A DNA stretch of 64,000 nt, from assembly GCA_013396525.1 (NCBI GenBank), contig VWYX01000391.1:659345-723344 (forward strand), written 5' to 3'. Numbering within the stretch: the first letter of the stretch is position 1; the number at the start of each line of letters is the position of its first letter. A model generated the notes under the pieces. It did not search any database and was not told where the DNA came from. It was given only the letters and a program-made list of their open reading frames with translations. Source of the DNA: Chaetorhynchus papuensis. Lineage: Eukaryota > Chordata > Aves > Passeriformes > Rhipiduridae. This document shows, piece after piece, positions 48,119 to 60,400 of this stretch. The translations under genes were made by a program, and so were the position numbers.

Positions 48119-48205
48119 TGTCAGATCCAAAGCCCATTGCAGTCAATGAAAAGACTTTCAATGGCTTTAAGCTGGCTTTAGTCCAGGTCCTGATTCACTA
48201 CAGAA
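48119..48205. repeat. Ancient amniote interspersed repeat fragment
   Basis: The stretch CAGATCCAAAGCCCATTG, CAGTCAATGAAAAGACTTTC and GTCCAGGTCCTGATTCAC resembles the widespread old amniote repeat with paired (CCATTG)AAGTCAATGG blocks and a GGTCCTGATTCA tail, common in turtle and crocodile genomes. I place it among old CR1/L3-like repeats without naming a family. A weaker relative may lie at 27595-27650. Confidence 0.4.
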
Positions 48206-50936
48206 TTCTTAATTGAAAATTAAAAGATGCAAGTAAAAAAAACAATCAGGCCTGAAAAAGGGGAGAGCATTTTTCAACCAAAGTGCTACTCAGGTACGTG
48301 TTAGGATTAGGTTGGAATTAAAACCCGTGAATAAGATCGTCACCCACAGGAAGCAGGGTCAGTACACAGCTCAAAACAAATACTAATAGGGTGAGATATC
48401 CAGTTAGTGCTACTGTTGCAGAAACCTTCTTTAAACAACACAAAGTATCTAAGGAAACACCACAGGGAAAAAAAAAAGAAAATTATACCAGAAGGGTCTC
48501 ATATTTTCTACCTCCTAGAACTGAATTAACTTGCATAGAATGTACATGGCCTTGGTGAAGATCAGCAATTTCATTTTTCTGTTTGTGTGGGACTTTCTGA
48601 AACACACCAGGCAACATCTGAATTCACACACACACGAAAAAGAAAAATAAAAACAGCAAACTGATAATCAGTCTTTCATTATTACTATTTGTTTGGGTGA
48701 CAGGTGGAAAACAAACACTGCTCTCAAATCAAAAGGTTTGGTAATTTCAGAGGTGCTTTGCCAAGTTAGCATAATGCCTTTGGGGTCTGCCATAAAAAAT
48801 TTGTTCACTTGAAAGTATTTTCTGCCTTGAAAGAGATTTTATAAGCAAAATCAGATTTTCACTTGCTGCGAAGGGCAAGAAGGTTTTTATCTACATGGAT
48901 ATATACTTTCCCAAGTCCTAAGAGACGTGATGTAAAAAAGTACTTGAAAATGTACTTCTAAGCTACTTCCAGAAATGTAATATCCTTAAACTGACTGCCA
49001 CAGTTCAGTGCAGTGCAAAAACATAAACTAAATCCAGAAGCAAACATCCATTTACATGGCAGAAAAGTGCCTTACATTACACCTACTGCAAGCCATTCAG
49101 AAAAGCAAGTTTAATCTCAAATTACCTTTCATGTAATCGTGCTCTTTGTAATAATGCAACATACAACCAGGGGTAAAAATTACTTTGTGGAAATGACAGC
49201 TACAGCCAGTAATAAATGGGGCTCTTTTCTTTCTCCAGTTTGAGTTTATGAATTTCAGCATCATATTCTTTCATAATGACATCCAAGACAGACCCCACTG
49301 AAAATTTTCCTGTATCAAGGCGTTCTGGTTCATTCAAAGCACAAACGATGTTCTAAAACACCTGAGCTTCCTGTGATCAGATTCTAGATATACTTGTCTA
49401 CCTGTGTCACCATTAGTAAGTGCTGAACTTACTGGTCATTTCACAATTTGACAAAAAGGTTGGAATCCAAATGACGCTAATTTCTTAAAATAACATCTAA
49501 CCCAGCTGGAATGAGGAGAGAGATTGATTTAGCATTCTGGAGAGAAAAAAAGACTGCAAAAGAGATCTTAGCCTGCTATTAGATATCAGCTACTCCACCC
49601 CATGCAGGGTATAATCCTCCCATGCAGGACACAAATCCTGAGAAAATCAAGCCTCATCAGCTCTGCTGTTGACAGGAGCTGTTTTGCCTGCACTCTCGCC
49701 TGTTGTGTTAACAACTCACTCACAATTTTGGACATGTCACTTTATTTGGTGGCAGCACTTGGGGTGCAGCTGCCTGAGCCACGCAGACAGGACTGGGGGG
49801 AGCCTGCAGGCCCAGCATCTGGGCTGGGATGCTGTGTGCAAACCCCAGCCAAGATCTGAATCAAACACTGACTGACACCACTTCAGGAGCAACGACTTGT
49901 AGTAGATTGCACATCCATCCACAGAAAATCTCTGAGCCCCAGCAGCCAGCAGCTGTGCCTCAAGACACTCCAGTTGACTCTGGGAGCCTGGCTGATGCAG
50001 CACAGTGGGAGCAGATGCAGGCAGGATCTTTCCAGGAACAGATTCCTGCTTGCTCCAAGTGGAAGATATTAAACACAGGACTCTGCAGCAAAACTAAACC
50101 AAGACTCTCCTGAACTTCCAAAGCACAAGGATTTTTCCTCAAAGTTTATTAAAATGCTAGAGAGGTTGGACATGGACATCAGGGACCACCTCAAACACGG
50201 AGGCAGAGAGAGAGTGCTTTGTGTATTAGTATTCAATTAAATGTGGTATTGCATAATTTTAATTAAGAATTTTAGGATGCAGGTATTTATTAATGTACTG
50301 GGGATTTGCTTTGTCTCCATGCATTTGCTGAAGAGTCTCAGATCTAGTCAGAGATATTTTCAAGGTGTTTAATTTTTAGAATTTAGCCATTTATTTCTTC
50401 AAGTTTATGGAATTCAAGGGAAATCCTGGCTTTACTGAATTCACTGAGGAAACATCCTCGTACTTTAAACTATCAAATAAATAAGAAAAGTATCTTGATG
50501 GGACAAATAAATCTAGCTGAAAAAGATTTTGTGCATAGGAAAATTTCAAAGCAGATTTTATATATAGGAAATCAATAAATGTGAAAAAGTCTATTTTGGA
50601 AAAGAATTTCCTCATCAGGTAGAAATAAAGACATTCATTCTACCATCTCCCTTCACTTTCTTGCAGAGGGCAAGAGAGAAACATTTGTCTCCTGTCTTCT
50701 TCGAAGTTTAACATCCCAAAACGTCAGGACTATGCCAAGGTGAAATTTGGCATAAACAGTGCAACACATCAATCATTTTCTAAAAATCACAGTACATTTT
50801 GTCTGTTTTTTCTCTGTTTCAATATTCGTATCAAGAAGTCAAAATATACAGAGGCTCTGCTTAAGGGCACTGTCACACATTACGTTAGTGCTGTTGCAGA
50901 CAAATTTTCATTGATTTTATACTTCCTTTTATGTAC

Positions 50937-50953
50937 ATATATATATATATATA
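50937..50953 (+). repeat. (AT)n microsatellite
   Basis: A short alternating TA run (ACATATATATATATATATAA) lies in AT-rich intronic DNA. Confidence 0.8.
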
Positions 50954-52026
50954 ATCTTATATATTCTTTCAAATAAGCTAGAAAATATTCAGTCATTTTG
51001 TAGTTGGGACCAGAATAGCATGATTACATAGGCTTAAAAATTCTACTGCGAATTCTGAGTTTGTTTTCTGCCATTGACAACATTACCAACAACAGCAAAA
51101 GACCTTCTGAAGCTCCCTGGTCCACACTCACATCTTCACACCTGTCTACTGACAAGTGGCACAGAGCGAATAAACCTCAGCCAGGGATTCTTGGCAGGTT
51201 ATGTCCTGTGAGAGGCATCCCAGGTCAATTTCAGGACAACGTGACAGAAATCAAGTCATGTCCAGAGATATCAGAAATTACTGTGTCTGGCATAGCTGTT
51301 GAATAAAGAAAAATCAGTGCTAATCACAATATTTTTAGGAGGGGGGAACAGGGAGAACAAAACCATCTGAATTTTAACCCAGCACAAACGCTGGGTTCTA
51401 TTTCTCCCCACACCCAGAACACAAGACTGGTCAGAGCTGATGCCAGAGAGCAAAGGAGGAATTTTATTCCTTACAAGCCCTGTAGCAGGAGGGCACAGCT
51501 GCAGTGCTGGTATCCTTCTAAAAGAGGTGCCAGAAATCCTGCCCTGGCCCAGCTGCCTCCCAGGCACTGAGTGTGGCTCTGGTCTTCAGATGAGCACCAG
51601 ATTTATACTGAACAACATTGCAGCCCGGGGATTCCATTGTGGTTTCACAATCTGTCCCAAAGATGAGGGGACACTTCTAAAAGATGTTTGGATGTTTTAC
51701 TACCAGAATGTTCAAATAAAAGAGCTCCTTTGTGCAGTGCTGGAGCTGCTGTGGGTATTAAAGTTTTCTGAAAGTGCTGTTGTAATAATTCCAACTTGCT
51801 GGTACCAGGAACTTCAGCCTTGTAGGGATCAAGGCACTGCTAACTGGTGATACTGTGTCTTTAAACACAACCCACTTCACTGAGTTCAGAATCAAGCCTT
51901 CACTGCCCAGGAAGACCCAGTTCTACACTTCAGATATGGGATACTCCTTACCTTGCCTCTGGCAAGTTTTTGAACCTTTTTTTTTTTTGCCAAAAGGTTA
52001 AAAAACCTCAAAACAAAACAGAATCA

Positions 52027-52042
52027 ACAACAACAACAACAA
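52027..52042 (+). repeat. (AAC)n microsatellite
   Basis: This is a run of CAA units followed by an A run. Confidence 0.75.
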
Positions 52043-52864
52043 AAAAGCACACAACATAAGAAACCCCTGTACATTTTAATCCAGTAAGTGGTTGAAAAAC
52101 CCTGCACTACCTGACAAAGGCACAAGACAGAGTGTGGAACGAATCCTCAAATCAGAAGGAGCTGCTGACACAGCACATGAAGTCATTGCTGCCTGAAGAG
52201 ATCCTGGCCAGACTCCCACTGAGAAGCTGAGAGAGCTCCAGTTTCACTCTGATTGCTCATAGCAGGAATGTAAATCAGGGTGGTTCAAGAAAGGTGTGTG
52301 AAGTCACCTGCATATCAGACCAACACAGAGATCACACTCAACACTTGCTCTCCTGTCCTCGCCCAGAACTGTGAAACACTCCACAGTGCTGGGCTCTCAG
52401 GGTGGCTCCTGGCTACATTTCCTCCCAGGCAGGCAATTTGGCAACACAATGTGAACTTTAGCTGGGAACTGGGATTTAAATAAGACACAACCGTACTGCA
52501 AGTCCAATGAAGTATTGTGACGGATCTGAGCCTGCAGCCCCACTAGGACTGCATTAGTTCAGTGTGTTTGCAGGGGTATCAATGCACTACCATAGCAATG
52601 CAGAAGGAGAAGAGAGGTAGGTGGGAAAGGAGTGCAGTGAATTGCAAAATAATGTTTTACAGATCAAAATACTGATACTTCAAACTGGGGGCTTCCATGC
52701 AGTGGCAGATTTCACCCAACTCGCTGCACATTTTAGGAAACCTAAACATTGAGCTTTCATCCTTTCTATCCCACCAAAACACTGTAGCTTCTGTGCCCTT
52801 ACTCTGCATTCATGAAAATGCAGTCTGAATCCTGAGCAGCCTCCTGTAACAGATTCCTAACTTC

Positions 52865-53446
52865 ACTGCCTAGAAGCTGGAGAGCAGCACGAGGGAGGTG
52901 ATTCTTCCCCTTTTCTCTGCCCTCACAAGACCTCCCCCTGCAGTGGGCATCCAGTTCTGGGGTGCTCGGCCCAGGAAATACATGGAACAGTCAGAGCAGG
53001 TCCAGAGGAGGCCACAAAGATGATCAGAGGGCTGGAGCACCTGTCCTGTGAGAACAGGCTGAGAGAGCTGGGGCTGTTCAGCCTGGAGAAGAGAAGGCTC
53101 TGGGAGACCTCATTGTAGATTTCAGTACTTAAAGGGGGCTTATGAGAAAGATGAGGGAACACTGCTTTAGCAGGGCCTGTTGCAACAGGACAAAGGGTAA
53201 TGGTTTTAAACGAAAAGAGGGAGGATTCAGACTAAGCATAAGGAAGTTTTTTACAATTAGGGAGATGAAACATTGGAATAGGTTACAGAGAGAGGTGCCA
53301 GATGCCCCATTCTGGAAACATTCAAGGCCAGGCTGAATGAAGCTCTGAGCCATTTGACCTGGCTGAAGATGTCCCTGCTCATTGCAGGAGCATTGGACAA
53401 AACAGCCTTTAAAGAACCCTTCCAACCCAAACCATTCTATGATTCT
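52865..53446 (+). mobile_element. CR1 LINE fragment (3' part) with intact 3' end
   Basis: CR1 hallmarks appear in sense order on the plus strand: GCAGGTCCAGAGGAGGCCAC, AAGATGATCAGAGGGCTGGA, GAACAGGCTGAGAGAGCTGG, GTTCAGCCTGGAGAAGAGAA, CTTAAAGGGGGCTTATGAGA and CTTCCAACCCAAACCATTCT, ending ATGATTCTAG. The typical CR1 3' terminus is better preserved than in the copy at 46 kb, so this may be the younger insertion. Antisense to the candidate gene. Confidence 0.95.
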
Positions 53447-55166
53447 AGTTTAGGATTCTATTAGGCTTTTCATATTCCATGTGTGCTTGATTATTCTCTA
53501 ACATATAATCTACAAAACCAATTTGAAGGCTGGCAAGAAGGCACAAAAAGTGTTCCTTGGGTTGAGACAGAGAAGGTCTAAGAGTGGGCAGAAGGGAACA
53601 GCAGGAGTGTTCATGCAACGTTCACTTACTCTGAACATGCCATAACAGATGACTGTGCTAAAGCCAGATGTTTCTTAACAAACAGAACAAACACCTTCAG
53701 CAGACTGGCCTTACATGTGATTTCCACACAGGTGTTCACTTTTTCCTTTTTTTTTTTTTTTTGGTCAAAAGTAAAGCTTAACAAGAGCACAAAACCCCTT
53801 TGACTTCACAACAAAGTGAAGCACATCAGAGCTTGAAGTGGGGAAGCAGACTGGTGTACACTACAGCTGAACAAAGTAGCAAAGCCTTCCCCCAAAATGC
53901 AAACTGCAATGTCTCTGCTGGCCCATGAAGCACTTCAATGACTTCCTGAACCACATCATATTCAAATGTGTTTTCAGAAATTTGAGCTTGCAACTACTAC
54001 TTCAGGAAGATGCCTCCTGAAGCTACAGCCACGAGCTCTGAGGCAGCAGTTTGACGAGCAACTCACGAGAACAATGAGCACAAGGAGAACCCTGCACAGC
54101 CATGACACTCCATGCAGGGAAATTGATGGGGTTTATGCTGAACCCAACAGCTGGCAGCTTCTCCACTAAACAGTTTGGCTTCAGGAAAAACAATCAAAAC
54201 CAGAGTCCCAAAAGAAAACAGAACTGTGCAAGTTCAGCTTTACTGTGTTATTTCAGAAGCCAACATTATAATTTTAACAGTGCTGCTGAGGAAAGAAGAG
54301 AAGAAATCTTAAAGGTATAAAATATGGTATTTCTCATGTTTGTTGCAGGGCAACACCTGCTCGAATTTGACACTGTTGGTAAGGTTTTTAAAAAGACAAG
54401 GACATCAGGCCCTTCTGAGCTCATCAGCTGCAAGCCACTACGCACACTGTGCATTCTCCACTGATTGTATCTTCTGCTTTGTTTTGTTTGAAATCCTTAT
54501 GTTACCACATTATCTATAGCCTTAGACAGCTTCTTGGCCCGGGCTCTGAGACTTTTGGAGGGTCAGGGCAGAGCAGTAGAGCTCTTTATGATTTCATGAC
54601 AGACCACAAAAAACACTGCATGGCTCCCCGCTGGTTCTGTTTACACATTCTTTTAAAAATGCATAACAGCTCCCGTCTGCTCCGCTGCCTGTGCTGCCGA
54701 AGGTGTGGCTGGTGTCATCCCCCAGAGGCCAGGATCCCCAGCTGGGACCTCTGAAGTGCTCTCTCTCATGCTGGCAGACACTGTCACGACTGGAATTGCA
54801 GCAGTGCAAAACGGGATTGCAAAATACATGTTTTGTGGATGATTATTCTAATGTTATTCCAAATAAAAAACAGGATGGAAGCCTGGATCCATTGAGTTTA
54901 TTAAAGGTTTTTTGTAGACTCTGAGAAGGGCCAGGTTACACAGGCAGCATTGCTGTAGTTCACCAATGCAAAAGGATATCTATCCTATAGGAAATCAATA
55001 CCATGGAAGATTTAAGACAGCAATAGATTTGAAAATCCAGTATAGCAATGTCTCACGTCCTTCCTGCTCTGAAAATGTGTTGCTGGGCTGGTTTACTGGA
55101 GTAGCCATATCCTTTAGGTTAGGGCTGGGCTACTTGCAGCATGGCACACGACTCAGAATGGCTCAT

Positions 55167-55806
55167 NNNNNNNNNNNNNNNNNNNNNNNNNNNNNNNNNN
55201 NNNNNNNNNNNNNNNNNNNNNNNNNNNNNNNNNNNNNNNNNNNNNNNNNNNNNNNNNNNNNNNNNNNNNNNNNNNNNNNNNNNNNNNNNNNNNNNNNNNN
55301 NNNNNNNNNNNNNNNNNNNNNNNNNNNNNNNNNNNNNNNNNNNNNNNNNNNNNNNNNNNNNNNNNNNNNNNNNNNNNNNNNNNNNNNNNNNNNNNNNNNN
55401 NNNNNNNNNNNNNNNNNNNNNNNNNNNNNNNNNNNNNNNNNNNNNNNNNNNNNNNNNNNNNNNNNNNNNNNNNNNNNNNNNNNNNNNNNNNNNNNNNNNN
55501 NNNNNNNNNNNNNNNNNNNNNNNNNNNNNNNNNNNNNNNNNNNNNNNNNNNNNNNNNNNNNNNNNNNNNNNNNNNNNNNNNNNNNNNNNNNNNNNNNNNN
55601 NNNNNNNNNNNNNNNNNNNNNNNNNNNNNNNNNNNNNNNNNNNNNNNNNNNNNNNNNNNNNNNNNNNNNNNNNNNNNNNNNNNNNNNNNNNNNNNNNNNN
55701 NNNNNNNNNNNNNNNNNNNNNNNNNNNNNNNNNNNNNNNNNNNNNNNNNNNNNNNNNNNNNNNNNNNNNNNNNNNNNNNNNNNNNNNNNNNNNNNNNNNN
55801 NNNNNN
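55167..55806. other. Assembly gap (640 Ns)
   Basis: This is a run of unknown bases. It interrupts open frames that would otherwise look long, so those frames are artefacts. A candidate exon or repeat could be hidden here. Confidence 1.
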
Positions 55807-57163
55807 CCAGGAAAAGGCATCACTTGCTCCTCTGCCCTAGTGATGGGCAGTTCTACTGACTGCCACCCCTGTGAGGGAACCACCACGGAACAAGCTACCC
55901 CAGCTGTAGCACTAAACAACCTCCCCCTTGCTCTGAAAGGCTTATTTGATAGTTCTTAGATCCAGACTGCAGCTCAGTTAATATCACACAAATTAGCAAT
56001 TCTAGCACTGCCACAGTTATTAAAGGCAGAGCTAACCAAAAGATGAAAAAAAAAAATCATTCTTATGGAAGGTTTTGATTCTTTAAATTTTTGTGAAGTT
56101 CTTTTGTAACCAGAAAAAGCCCATTTAAACATCAAAACTTGGCTGTTTGATTCAGAAAACATGAAGATGTAGCATGCGCGTCTTACTGCAAGAATGAAAC
56201 CAGAGAGAGGACAAAACTCAATGACACTGGGGCTGATTGTAATCTTTTATGGAAGATCAGGCCTTAAGAACCTCCTAATATTGATTTGAGGGGGGGAAAT
56301 CAATGTAACTGGGATGCTCTCACAGGAATGAAAGCACATCCAGAGATCCCCAAAGTGATGGGGGCCCATTCTGCTGCATCAATTTACTAACAAATACAAA
56401 CCCCAGGTGAAAGGGTCCCAGCTCAGGTTGGCTGGGGCACTGCAGGGGGGGAAAAGAAAAATTAAAGCCCAGAGTAGTGACAAGAAAATGGGATTTGCCT
56501 GAGGTTGTATTTTAAGCAAAAGGAAAATTCCTATTCTCTGTGTTCCACACACATGCTTGCAGGAAGCTGGTTGAATATACCTAGAATTAACTTTTAGAAA
56601 AAACAAAAAATGTTACTTAAAATGATACTTTTTCACTTTTGAGCCTTCAAAGAGATACAAAACCAGGCAACATGTTAAGTATTCTCAGGTACTCTTATAT
56701 TACCTCTCTGCCCTTTGAAACCACGTACTAAAATATTTCACAATTTTTAATGTCATGCAGGGTGTTCAAATTCTAACAGCTTTCTCTGAGAGGCCACGTT
56801 TATGACTGAGGAGCATGGAAGATTTATCACTTATTGCCTTTCTTTATGTTCTAAGAATTAATTGGGTGGGGGTGTCTTGCCCATTTTCAGATGTTCCTTT
56901 TCTGGTTTATGCTATTTGCCTCCTTTGTTTCAGGAGATCTTCTGAATATGGGATCTCATCAGCCTTGTGTGTTCAAAGCTGTAACTCTAATTAAACTTCT
57001 GCAAAGGTAGATGTTAACTTTTATGCTAGCTATAAACTAGGACACGAGAAAAATTCATTAAAAAACCCCAAAAAAACCAGATGAAACTATAAGAAGAAAG
57101 AGTACCTCAAGCAATTCTGGAGGATGTGACCATTCCCACACTTTTCTTCTCTTCATGTGACAC

Positions 57164-57360
57164 CTTTCTTCATGCAGTGAGAACAACTGCTCATGCCAGC
57201 CAGCTCTTCCTTGTGCAGCTTCATGGAACAAGGCCACCCAGCACTGGATGTCTCTTCCATTTCATCTGGGGATTTTTCTACACACTTGGAGCTGATTTCT
57301 GTGCTTTCCTTCTGACATTTTTCTGTGGCTGACAGCTCAGAATTCAAAGCAGAGCCATTC
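57164..57360 (-). CDS. Candidate exon of the unidentified gene (Ser/Glu/Cys-rich)
   Basis: The segment is 197 bp, one leading base, 65 codons and one trailing base. The acceptor has a long pyrimidine tract (CCTTTCCCTTTACCACCCAG) and the donor is GAAAG|GTGTCA. The peptide is polar and acidic (NGSALNSELSATEKCQKEST, later EKSPDEMEETSSAG) and ends with a CSHC pair. It reads like a disordered linker. The first part of this exon and its acceptor intron are copied at 62664-62833. Compared with that copy this exon carries 12 extra bases, exactly four codons, so the frame is kept here. Confidence 0.5.
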
Positions 57361-57461
57361 CTGGGTGGTAAAGGGAAAGGAAAGGAAGAATCATCAAAAT
57401 ATTACAACCTGGTCAAGCAGTGGAGCTATCAGAAATCTTCTGTAAACATCAAAAGATGCTT
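57280..57461 (+). repeat. Direct duplication, copy A (about 182 bp)
   Basis: This segment matches 62664-62833 in the same orientation. I count about 12 substitutions over 170 aligned bases (near 93% identity) and one 12-bp indel between two GCT triplets. On the minus strand the copied block is the last ~100 bp of an intron plus the first ~80 bp of the candidate exon at 57164-57360. The partner is 5.4 kb away and the match stops abruptly at both ends, so a local segmental duplication is more likely than an old mobile-element family. Confidence 0.85.
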
Positions 57462-60400
57462 ACGGGCCACACACAGCTTGTGTTTAAATACAAACAAACA
57501 AACAAAAAACCCCAAACTGCAATTTTTTCAAAATAGAATAAAAGGTAAAAAACACAGGGAGGGGTATTCTCAGCCACTGTGTCTCCTGAGGAAATACTGT
57601 CATCTGCAGGTCTGGTAACTTCACTTATGAAAAATTAATCACTCTTTAGCCTTGAGTCTTGTTAGTTTTGTTGTGGGGTTATTTGTTTGGTTTGGGGTGG
57701 GGTTTTTTTCTTTGTTAGAAGAAATGGTGTCAATATTTACAGTTAGGGCCTCCAAGCACTTCCCATACTTTAATTTCATTTTCACATCAGTTTCTGGACC
57801 TCACTGAGGGATAAGATATTTTCTGCCCTTGTTCTGACACATTTGCTTTGTTTAAAGTATCCAGATTGAGTTCAGTGTTTACTGCACCATTTAGAAACTC
57901 CTCCTTGGAGGCTGACAGACAACACGGACTCGCTTTTTGCAGTCCTCTCATCCAGCAGCTTCATATTTAGGAGCTGTGAATCTTGCCAGTTTATCCCCAA
58001 AGCTTTAAAAAGATGGGAAGAAAAGAAATGGAAGAGTCTTATGTCTTTTTCAGAGCTTATTTAAAGCACAATAATTACATACATCACCCTAAAGCCTCAC
58101 TCTAGAATCAAAGTATATTTTTCAGCTCCTTTCTTTCCAACCAGCTATGCACATCAATGTATGATGATGTTACTTTTAGACATGAGATCCAACAAACAAG
58201 CAGAAATCGCCTTCAGAAACATTCCTTGGGAACATTCCTTTTCTGGGTACTTCCACCAAATGTGTGCTTCTTCACACAAGTCTCAAAATAATTCCAATAA
58301 ATATTGTCTACAGATGTATCAGAAGCTCCCCAAAACGCTGCATGAATGGACCATACATCAACTGCATGAACCAGAGATGGAATTTGTCCAAAAGGTCCGA
58401 TTTTTACTCTTACAACTCAGTCTCACAAAGCTACAGAAAACATTGCATGCTTTTACCTGCCTGCATCCTGAATCGAGCTCAGTGTGACTGGTACTTGTTA
58501 AGATTCTGTAAAACACAGTGAGGAAACAACTAAATGTTATGCCTTTTCCTGGCCTTAAAATCAAGAGTCAAACATGGTTAGAAGGGAAAAAGGGATTTTA
58601 ACTTGGTATTTATTTTAAGGATCCTTAGGTGCACCACGTCCAGGTCGAATGCACCTCCATGCACCCCGCAGTACCCCCTCCTGAAAGATCTGGTATCACA
58701 TTATAGGTGTTACTAATTAGCATTTCTATCAGTAATTCCCCAATGAGAGGCTTGAATGAGCCCCCCCTCCCCAAGGAACCTTCCCCTGGATGGTTCTATC
58801 TCAGTTTACAAAATGTGTTCTGGAGAGGACCTTGGGCTCTGGGCACACTGATCCCTCACTACGAAGCTTCTAAAATGTTCAGTCTCCCAGCTTGACAAAC
58901 AAGTCCAGGAATGTAGGCAAAAAGCACTAAGAATACAGAAGTTGTAGAAAGGTATAACAGGGGTATAAAAGAAAAGGCAAAAATCATCCTGGCATCAGGT
59001 GGACCAAGTGAGTAATTTCCATGAGTAATTTCCATTTTTTCAGCCCACCTGATGGCACTGCCACCTCCCGTGTTTGTGCCCATAGCAGGGCACTTACCCA
59101 GAGCAAGCTGAGGCACTCAGAGAAGCCCTCACTAACCAGCTGCCCCTGCTCTGGTGTCAGCCCAACAGCTGAAAGACACGAGAATGGAGTCATAGAGAAA
59201 AAAAATAAAAGGAAAACAACCCCACCACAATAAAAAAAAAAATGTTGGAAAAGCCTTTAAAGGCAATAATGAAACATCAACATCCTTCATTTCTTTGATT
59301 GTTTTTTTCACTTGAAAGCAAGTCTGTATGGAGTCCACCTCCTCAGCACACAAGGATCAGCAGGCCTGAAGTTAAAAAAGGGAAAATAATTAATTCTACT
59401 GCATACTGGGATAGCACTTCCACTTATGATGATAGTAAGTCATCTGCTCTTTAGATGACTGTGCATATCCTGTTGTGTTGATAGCTTTAATCAGAACATT
59501 TTATTTTTTAATAACATTTGCATTTATTTTTAGCAATGTTTCCTCTCCTTTTGTGCACTTCTCTGGACCCTATGGAAAGTGTTACCAGGCATGATATATC
59601 CTTGAGATTTGTGTTTAGATACGACCAGCCACCTTTCTCATGGCCAAGGGACAGCAGAAAGGCCACTTTGGGAATTGGGGTGCATTAGACAGATTTGCAG
59701 GATCTGCAGTCACCAACTTCCAGCTCAGTCTCCAGCAGACAGCATCGAGTGGGCAGGGAGCAGAGCCAGAATAACCAGCCCATGCTCCCCACAGAAAACT
59801 CCAGGGATCTCTAGTTCCTGTGGAACTACACCCGCATTTTCAAGCCCTTTCCTCCCCAGAAGAGTAGGAAAAAAGTAAAGTAGGAACCAGCTACAGAATC
59901 CTGCAAACACTCTGCCAAATGGGAACAACACACAGAGGAGCAAGGAAACAAAAGCTTTTAAACATATTTCCTTTTCCCAAGGACCACAGAGGTTTGTAAT
60001 AAGGCAGATCTACCAGTCCTCTTGAACCATGCTACCCCACAGGCAGGTTACAACTCAAAGAAGTGTCAATCTTGGCAGCTTGACTAAAATCCACTTGCGT
60101 TTAGAAGCTAGTTTGGCAAGGGAAAAAAAATGGCAACTTAGTCTTCTAAACCCTGTGAGAAAGGTTTCAGATGTAAACAATACTTTCTCCTGAGGGAGAC
60201 CTAGAAAGACATTGCTCTTATAGTAGAAAGTCTTTCTATTTCAGCTTCAGAATGATTCTTGGGTCCATAATTATTCTGAATTCCTTCCAGGGATGGACAC
60301 TTACAGAGCAGAAGGACTGGATGTAATGAGTGCTGAGGTAACACCTTGGGTATTGAAGGATCCAGCAGTTGACCTGTGCTGCTATTTCTTGACAAGTATG

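Larger units (their letters stand above)
42832..57163. other. Repeat-bearing intron-like stretch
   Basis: Apart from the elements listed separately (CR1s, CpG patch, CTCF-like site, gap) no exon is well supported. A 43-bp minus-strand segment at 51475-51517 has a good acceptor (CACCTCTTTTAG) and donor (GTAAGG), but all three frames are open, so it is undecided. A frame near 49880-50000 (minus, RFSVDGCAIYYKSLLLKWC) has weak splice sites. T runs occur near 47349-47365 and 53740-53762. Confidence 0.3.

Noticed and set aside
54966..55959. Long open frames across the gap (266 to 297 codons)
   Set aside because: They consist almost wholly of unknown bases and are artefacts of translating Ns.
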